Assembly (NCBI GenBank): GCA_951812505.1 | Contig: CATOSI010000001.1 | Span: 620,001-684,000, forward strand | From: an uncultured Dehalococcoidia bacterium | GTDB taxonomy: Bacteria > Chloroflexota > Dehalococcoidia > Lucifugimonadales > UBA1123 | Direction of reading: 5' to 3' | DNA: 64,000 nucleotides | Shown: positions 60,458-64,000 of the stretch, in pieces | Numbering within the stretch: the first letter of the stretch is position 1 | Layout of the letters: each line of letters opens with the position of its first letter | Program-made: the position numbers and the translations under genes | The notes under the pieces: generated by a model | Databases searched by the model: none | The model's input: only the letters and a program-made list of their open reading frames with translations | What the model was told of the DNA's origin: nothing

Positions 60458-61708
60458 TCAGTCATCGAACCTGCCGAATACTACACAGGCGTTCTGTCCT
60501 CCGAATCCGAAGCTGTTCGACAGTACGTTCACAACATCGGTCTGCCTCGCGTCATTGGGCACATAGTCGAGGTCGCACTCCGGGTCCGGGTGTTCATAGT
60601 TGATAGTGGGGTGGATAACTCCCTGCTCGATGCTCTTCACGCAAGCGACCGCCTCGATTGCTCCTGCTCCGCCCAGCACATGTCCTATCATGGATTTTGT
60701 AGAGCTGATTGGGACGTTATAGGCATCCTCGCCGAATGCCTTCTTTATCGCCAGTGTCTCTACGTGGTCATTCTTTGGTGTGGAGGTGCCATGCGCGTTT
60801 ATGTAGCTGATCTCCGACGGCCTCAGGTCCGCGTCCTCCAGCGCCCAGCGGATCGCCCTGGCCGCACCAGAACCATCTTCATCCGGTTGAACGGCATGGA
60901 AGGCGTCGGAAGATACGCCGTATCCGACCACTTCCGCCAGAATATTCGCGCCCCTGCCGACCGCGTGTTCAAGGCTCTCCATCACCAGGACGCCCGAGCC
61001 CTCTCCTGGCACGAATCCGTCTCTCTTCAGATCGAAGGGCCTGCTTGCTCTTTCAGGCTCCTCGTTTTGCCTGCTCAGCGCCTTTATGACATTGAATCCG
61101 CCAAGTCCCAATTGACTGATGCCAGCCTCGCATCCGCCACCTAAAACCACGTCCGCGACGCCTCTCTGAATAGCAACGGCAGCCTCTCCGATGCCCTGAG
61201 TACCCGCCGCGCACGCTGTGATTACCGTGGAGGTATAGCCCTTCAGCCCGTAGATACGGCTGACATTTGCCGCCGCCATATTCGGGAGAATCATCGGTAT
61301 GAAGAACGGCGACATACGCATTCCACCGCGTCGAACCAGAATGCGCGCGTTGTCCTCAGTGGTAGGAAAGCCTCCGTTGCCATTGCCCATGACAACGCCT
61401 ATCCGGTCGCGGTCTTCACTCGACAGATCCAGTCCGGCGTCTTCTATCGCGAGCCCCGCCGCGGCTACCGACATCTGAGAAAACCGCGCCATTCGACGGT
61501 GCTCCCTCCGATCAATGTAAGTGCCAGGGTCGAAACCGCTGACTTCGGCCGAAATTCTGGACGGGAATTCCGATGGGTCGCAGAGTGTCATGGGTCCAAT
61601 TCCCGACACTCCATTGACGAGATTCTCCCAGTACTCCTCAACCGTTTCACCGAGTGGAGTAATCGCGCCCATACCTGTTATGACGACCCTCGTTTCAGTG
61701 CCTTTCAT
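60458..61708 (-). CDS. fabF: 3-oxoacyl-ACP synthase II
   Basis: FabF elongates acyl-ACP by decarboxylative condensation with malonyl-ACP. The 416-residue protein has the thiolase-type triad: the nucleophile cysteine in TACAAGTQG near residue 165, and histidines in NAHGTSTPKNDH and KSMIGHVLGGAGA. The N-terminus VVITGMGAITPLG and the C-terminal NSFGFGGQNA are typical. The gene is monocistronic or the last of a folC-fabF pair: folC ends 33 bases upstream on the same strand. No acpP or fabG is adjacent. Confidence 0.96.
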   Translation of the reverse strand: MKGTETRVVITGMGAITPLGETVEEYWENLVNGVSGIGPMTLCDPSEFPSRISAEVSGFDPGTYIDRREHRRMARFSQMSVAAAGLAIEDAGLDLSSEDRDRIGVVMGNGNGGFPTTEDNARILVRRGGMRMSPFFIPMILPNMAAANVSRIYGLKGYTSTVITACAAGTQGIGEAAVAIQRGVADVVLGGGCEAGISQLGLGGFNVIKALSRQNEEPERASRPFDLKRDGFVPGEGSGVLVMESLEHAVGRGANILAEVVGYGVSSDAFHAVQPDEDGSGAARAIRWALEDADLRPSEISYINAHGTSTPKNDHVETLAIKKAFGEDAYNVPISSTKSMIGHVLGGAGAIEAVACVKSIEQGVIHPTINYEHPDPECDLDYVPNDARQTDVVNVLSNSFGFGGQNACVVFGRFDD

Positions 61709-61741
61709 GTTGCTTCTCCTACCACATGTATGTGACCGAGG

Positions 61742-63139
61742 TTACTTGCGGGGGCGCGGCCCCTTAAGATTCTCATAAATCTCAGGCTCTATGCCGTGAA
61801 TCTCTTCCAGCACTTCGGCTACGACGGCAAGAGACCCGGTGCAAAGAATGAGGTCGTTCTCAGTTGCTATATCAAGTGCATGTTTGAACCCTTGCGACAC
61901 TGTGCTCGCCTGCTTCACCAGATTCATGCCCAGATCGCGAATTGTGTCGCCAATTGTGCTGGAGTGAGATGATCGAGGATGCCTTGAGTGAACCGCGACA
62001 ACCCTCGGTTCCAGACTCGACAATTCGCTCAGCATATCAATAGCACTGTGACCGCCTAGCGCCCCGTAAACCAGCACTACACTGTCAAATTCCACGTAAC
62101 TCCGAAGGTTCTGAACTAGCCGTCCGACTGAGTACGGGTTGTGTGCTCCGTCCGCCACTATGGTCTTGCCACTCCTGTGATAGACCTCAAAGCGACCCGG
62201 CCAGGATACTTCTCGCACCCCCGCTGAAATCGCCTCTTTCGGAATTTCGTATCCCTTTTCTATCAACACCTCGGTGGCGGCAACTGCGGTCGCAATGTTT
62301 TCTGCCTGATAGTCACCCAGCAGAGGGGTCCTGAGGCGATACGTGCCATCTGTCCCGGTCAACGTAATGTCCTGACCGTGAATGTCAGAACAGCCCATCT
62401 CCCACGTGTATGTGTCGGCCGTGGAAATCATCTTCGAGTTTTGTTCCTGCGTAACTTGCTTGAACACGCGCATCGCGTCATTTTCGGCCTGAGGGCCGAC
62501 CACGCAAGGCACGCCATCCTTGATTATTCCTGCCTTCGCGGTAGCAATTTTCTCTATCGTGTCTCCCAATACGTTCACGTGATCGAGGCTGATTGAAGTG
62601 ATGACGGACACTTCGGGAGTCACTATGTTCGTAGAATCCAGTCTTCCGCCCATGCCGACTTCCAGTACTTGGAAGTCGGCTCCAATATTCCTGTAGTGGA
62701 GCATCGCCAGGGCCGTCAGCATCTCAAAGAAAGAAACGCCACCGTACTTGCCGTCTCTCTCCACCGATTCGACGGCAGGCCATATCTGCTCAATCAGCGC
62801 GGCGTAGTCAGTTGTCGAAATTGGTTCAAGCCCTACGCGCACACGCTCGCAAACGCTGTGAAGGTGCGGAGACGTGAAAAGCCCGACTCTGTAACCAGCT
62901 TGCGTCAGGATTGAGGTTATAAGGGCGCATGTGCTTCCCTTGCCTTTGGTTCCGGCGACGTGAACAGTGGGAACGGCTTTATCCACATCGTCGAGACGCT
63001 GCGCAAGCATCTGCACACGCTCTAGGTGAAAGAAAGAGTGTCCCGGCCAGTTCGCGGACCGCTCGAAATCGGCTAGGCTCATCGCCATATCTACGGCCTG
63101 ATCGTATGTCAAGTCTGTGGAATAGTAGTTAGCTGTCAT
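61742..63139 (-). CDS. folC: Bifunctional folylpolyglutamate synthase/dihydrofolate synthase
   Basis: FolC adds glutamate to dihydropteroate and then to folates, using ATP. The 465-residue protein has the Mur-ligase-type P-loop GTKGKGSTCAL near residue 65, the LEVGMGGRLDSTN motif, SLDHVNVLGDTIEKIATAKAGIIK and the second-domain DGAHNPYSVGRLV. It is somewhat longer than the typical 430 residues. The ATG at 63139 is used because the upstream frame to 63190 has no ribosome site and the family begins close to this point. It is followed by fabF on the same strand; folate and fatty-acid synthesis are not obviously linked. Confidence 0.95.
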   Translation of the reverse strand: MTANYYSTDLTYDQAVDMAMSLADFERSANWPGHSFFHLERVQMLAQRLDDVDKAVPTVHVAGTKGKGSTCALITSILTQAGYRVGLFTSPHLHSVCERVRVGLEPISTTDYAALIEQIWPAVESVERDGKYGGVSFFEMLTALAMLHYRNIGADFQVLEVGMGGRLDSTNIVTPEVSVITSISLDHVNVLGDTIEKIATAKAGIIKDGVPCVVGPQAENDAMRVFKQVTQEQNSKMISTADTYTWEMGCSDIHGQDITLTGTDGTYRLRTPLLGDYQAENIATAVAATEVLIEKGYEIPKEAISAGVREVSWPGRFEVYHRSGKTIVADGAHNPYSVGRLVQNLRSYVEFDSVVLVYGALGGHSAIDMLSELSSLEPRVVAVHSRHPRSSHSSTIGDTIRDLGMNLVKQASTVSQGFKHALDIATENDLILCTGSLAVVAEVLEEIHGIEPEIYENLKGPRPRK

Positions 63140-63300
63140 ATCCCGATGCTGCTTTTGGCTTGCGCCTATTAGAGGTGCGCGAATACGCATCTAATTATAG
63201 CGCAGCACTTTACTCGCTTATAGAGCAGAAATTGCTGGCGTGGCGTTTCGGAAAGGGCGATGCCATTCGGGCCGCGCCTGATTGGATGTCCCCTGATCAC

Positions 63301-64000
63301 TCACTGGACAGAGAAAGTATGCTCAATAGAATCGGCTGCCATTTGTAAAAGCGCCGGAATGTACTTCTCCAGCGTTCTGAAGTCAGGATAAGGATATGGC
63401 AAGTACGGGACGATATTGCGGTGATAATGGAATGCTGACTCCAGCGCCGCCATCGCCTTGGCTATCTCGAATCCGGTTCGAAGACTGTCAACTGAACCGT
63501 AGCTTGGCCATTCACCCAGGTAAGTATCCACTAACTCTGGATATCGCCGAGCCTGCGCCGGCGCAAGCGGCGTAAAGAATGGATGGGAAATGCAGGCGTC
63601 GGACCAGTCCATCAGAACCGGAACTCCATTCCGAATGAAGATATTAGTCGAGTCCAGGTCTCCGTGCTCCAGCGTCTGCGGAAGTCCGAGCGCCTCCAAG
63701 TTGTCCGCCATTGCCTCGATTCTCTCCAGATTCACCTCCAATCTCCTAAGCTGGCCTTCGGCCTCCGACTGGAACAGTCGCAGCCCGGCGCGGGAGGGGT
63801 CCTGAGTCCAGTCGGCGAGCGTTTCCACTATCGCCCTAACGCTCCGCCTTTCGACACCCATACGCTCCAATTTGTCGGTGCAGTCCATATATCCGTGCTG
63901 GACGTTCGCGATAGTCTTCATTGCATCGTGCCACAACTCCACTCGATCAGCCTTCGCCAGGGTGACGTCGCCGAGATCATTCATGAGCAACCATCCCTGT
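63301..64000 (-). CDS. Aminoglycoside-phosphotransferase-like kinase, N-terminus cut by window edge
   Basis: The visible C-terminal 233 codons belong to a protein-kinase-like phosphotransferase. The catalytic loop LEHGDLDSTNIFI and the metal aspartate in VLMDWSD are intact. The frame stays open to base 64000 (GWLLMNDLG precedes the first internal methionine), so the start and the ATP-binding lobe lie beyond the window. Family members phosphorylate small molecules such as aminoglycosides, choline or homoserine; no substrate is evident. Its stop lies about 160 bases upstream of the folC start on the same strand. Confidence 0.82.
   Translation of the reverse strand, partial: QGWLLMNDLGDVTLAKADRVELWHDAMKTIANVQHGYMDCTDKLERMGVERRSVRAIVETLADWTQDPSRAGLRLFQSEAEGQLRRLEVNLERIEAMADNLEALGLPQTLEHGDLDSTNIFIRNGVPVLMDWSDACISHPFFTPLAPAQARRYPELVDTYLGEWPSYGSVDSLRTGFEIAKAMAALESAFHYHRNIVPYLPYPYPDFRTLEKYIPALLQMAADSIEHTFSVQ

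Overview
The window (64 kb, moderate to high GC, no rRNA, tRNA or CRISPR array seen) looks like a chromosome segment of a free-living environmental bacterium. The gene content fits Chloroflexota, probably a SAR202/Dehalococcoidia-like lineage: PspA with a PspAA partner, a class II (alpha2) glycyl-tRNA synthetase, a GroEL without a GGM tail, an orphan xanthine-dehydrogenase-type large subunit, and several oxidative or catabolic singletons (enolase superfamily, GMC oxidoreductase, HpaI aldolase, LDH2-type dehydrogenase). This placement is inference from gene families; no 16S or phylogeny is available. Genes are dense, many neighbours overlap by ATGA, and several starts are TTG or GTG.

Layout. 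1-3.1 kb: end of nadA, a small membrane protein, nadC and an overlapping beta-propeller gene (NAD synthesis). 3.4-8.4 kb: a PlsY-like protein and a GldA / fused GldF-GldG / DUF4340 ABC system. 8.5-15.4 kb: groEL, an orphan molybdopterin hydroxylase subunit, a nucleosidase overlapping a deacetylase, and an alpha/beta hydrolase. 15.4-21.5 kb (minus): dxr-rseP-ispG-[nucleotidyltransferase and small partner]-proS, i.e. isoprenoid precursor synthesis and site-2 proteolysis with a two-gene cassette inserted. 21.7-23.7 kb: inositol-phosphatase-like and LDH2-like genes.

24.2-30.4 kb: pyrimidine operon pyrR-pyrB-nudix-pyrC-[toxin/antitoxin debris]-carA. Its leader shows a promoter, a PyrR-binding stem-loop, a plausible antiterminator and an intrinsic terminator whose 3' arm also supplies the pyrR Shine-Dalgarno. 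Between pyrC and carA lies a 1.4-kb island of antitoxin-type genes (truncated DUF2283, antitoxin-tail remnant, DUF4926, DUF433-antitoxin fusion) and a frameshifted PIN toxin.

30.5-46 kb: gamma-glutamyltransferase-like enzyme, a PspA/PspAA membrane-stress cluster, housekeeping singletons (Trm112, CopD-like, TlpA-like, SbcD, GlyRS), oxidoreductase and aldolase, and a surface-sugar pair (a GDP-mannose 3,5-epimerase homologue and a GT2), then a methyltransferase and a mandelate-racemase-like enzyme. 46-51.4 kb: a leucine-rich-repeat lipoprotein co-directional with Dpp/Opp-type permeases and a solute-binding protein, without ATPases nearby. 51.5-56.5 kb: a permease fused to a seven-copy calcium-loop propeller with an ASPIC/UnbV end, and a von Willebrand A protein. 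56.6-64 kb: histidine kinase/response regulator pair, an ALDH1L1-like formyltransferase, a tiny SWIM zinc-finger protein, fabF, folC and a truncated phosphotransferase.

The most interesting items are toxin/antitoxin-type cassettes lodged inside essential biosynthetic operons (pyr and dxr-proS), the complete PyrR attenuator, the permease-propeller fusion, and two enzymes whose catalytic residues match well-studied eukaryotic or pseudomonad enzymes at the same residue numbers.
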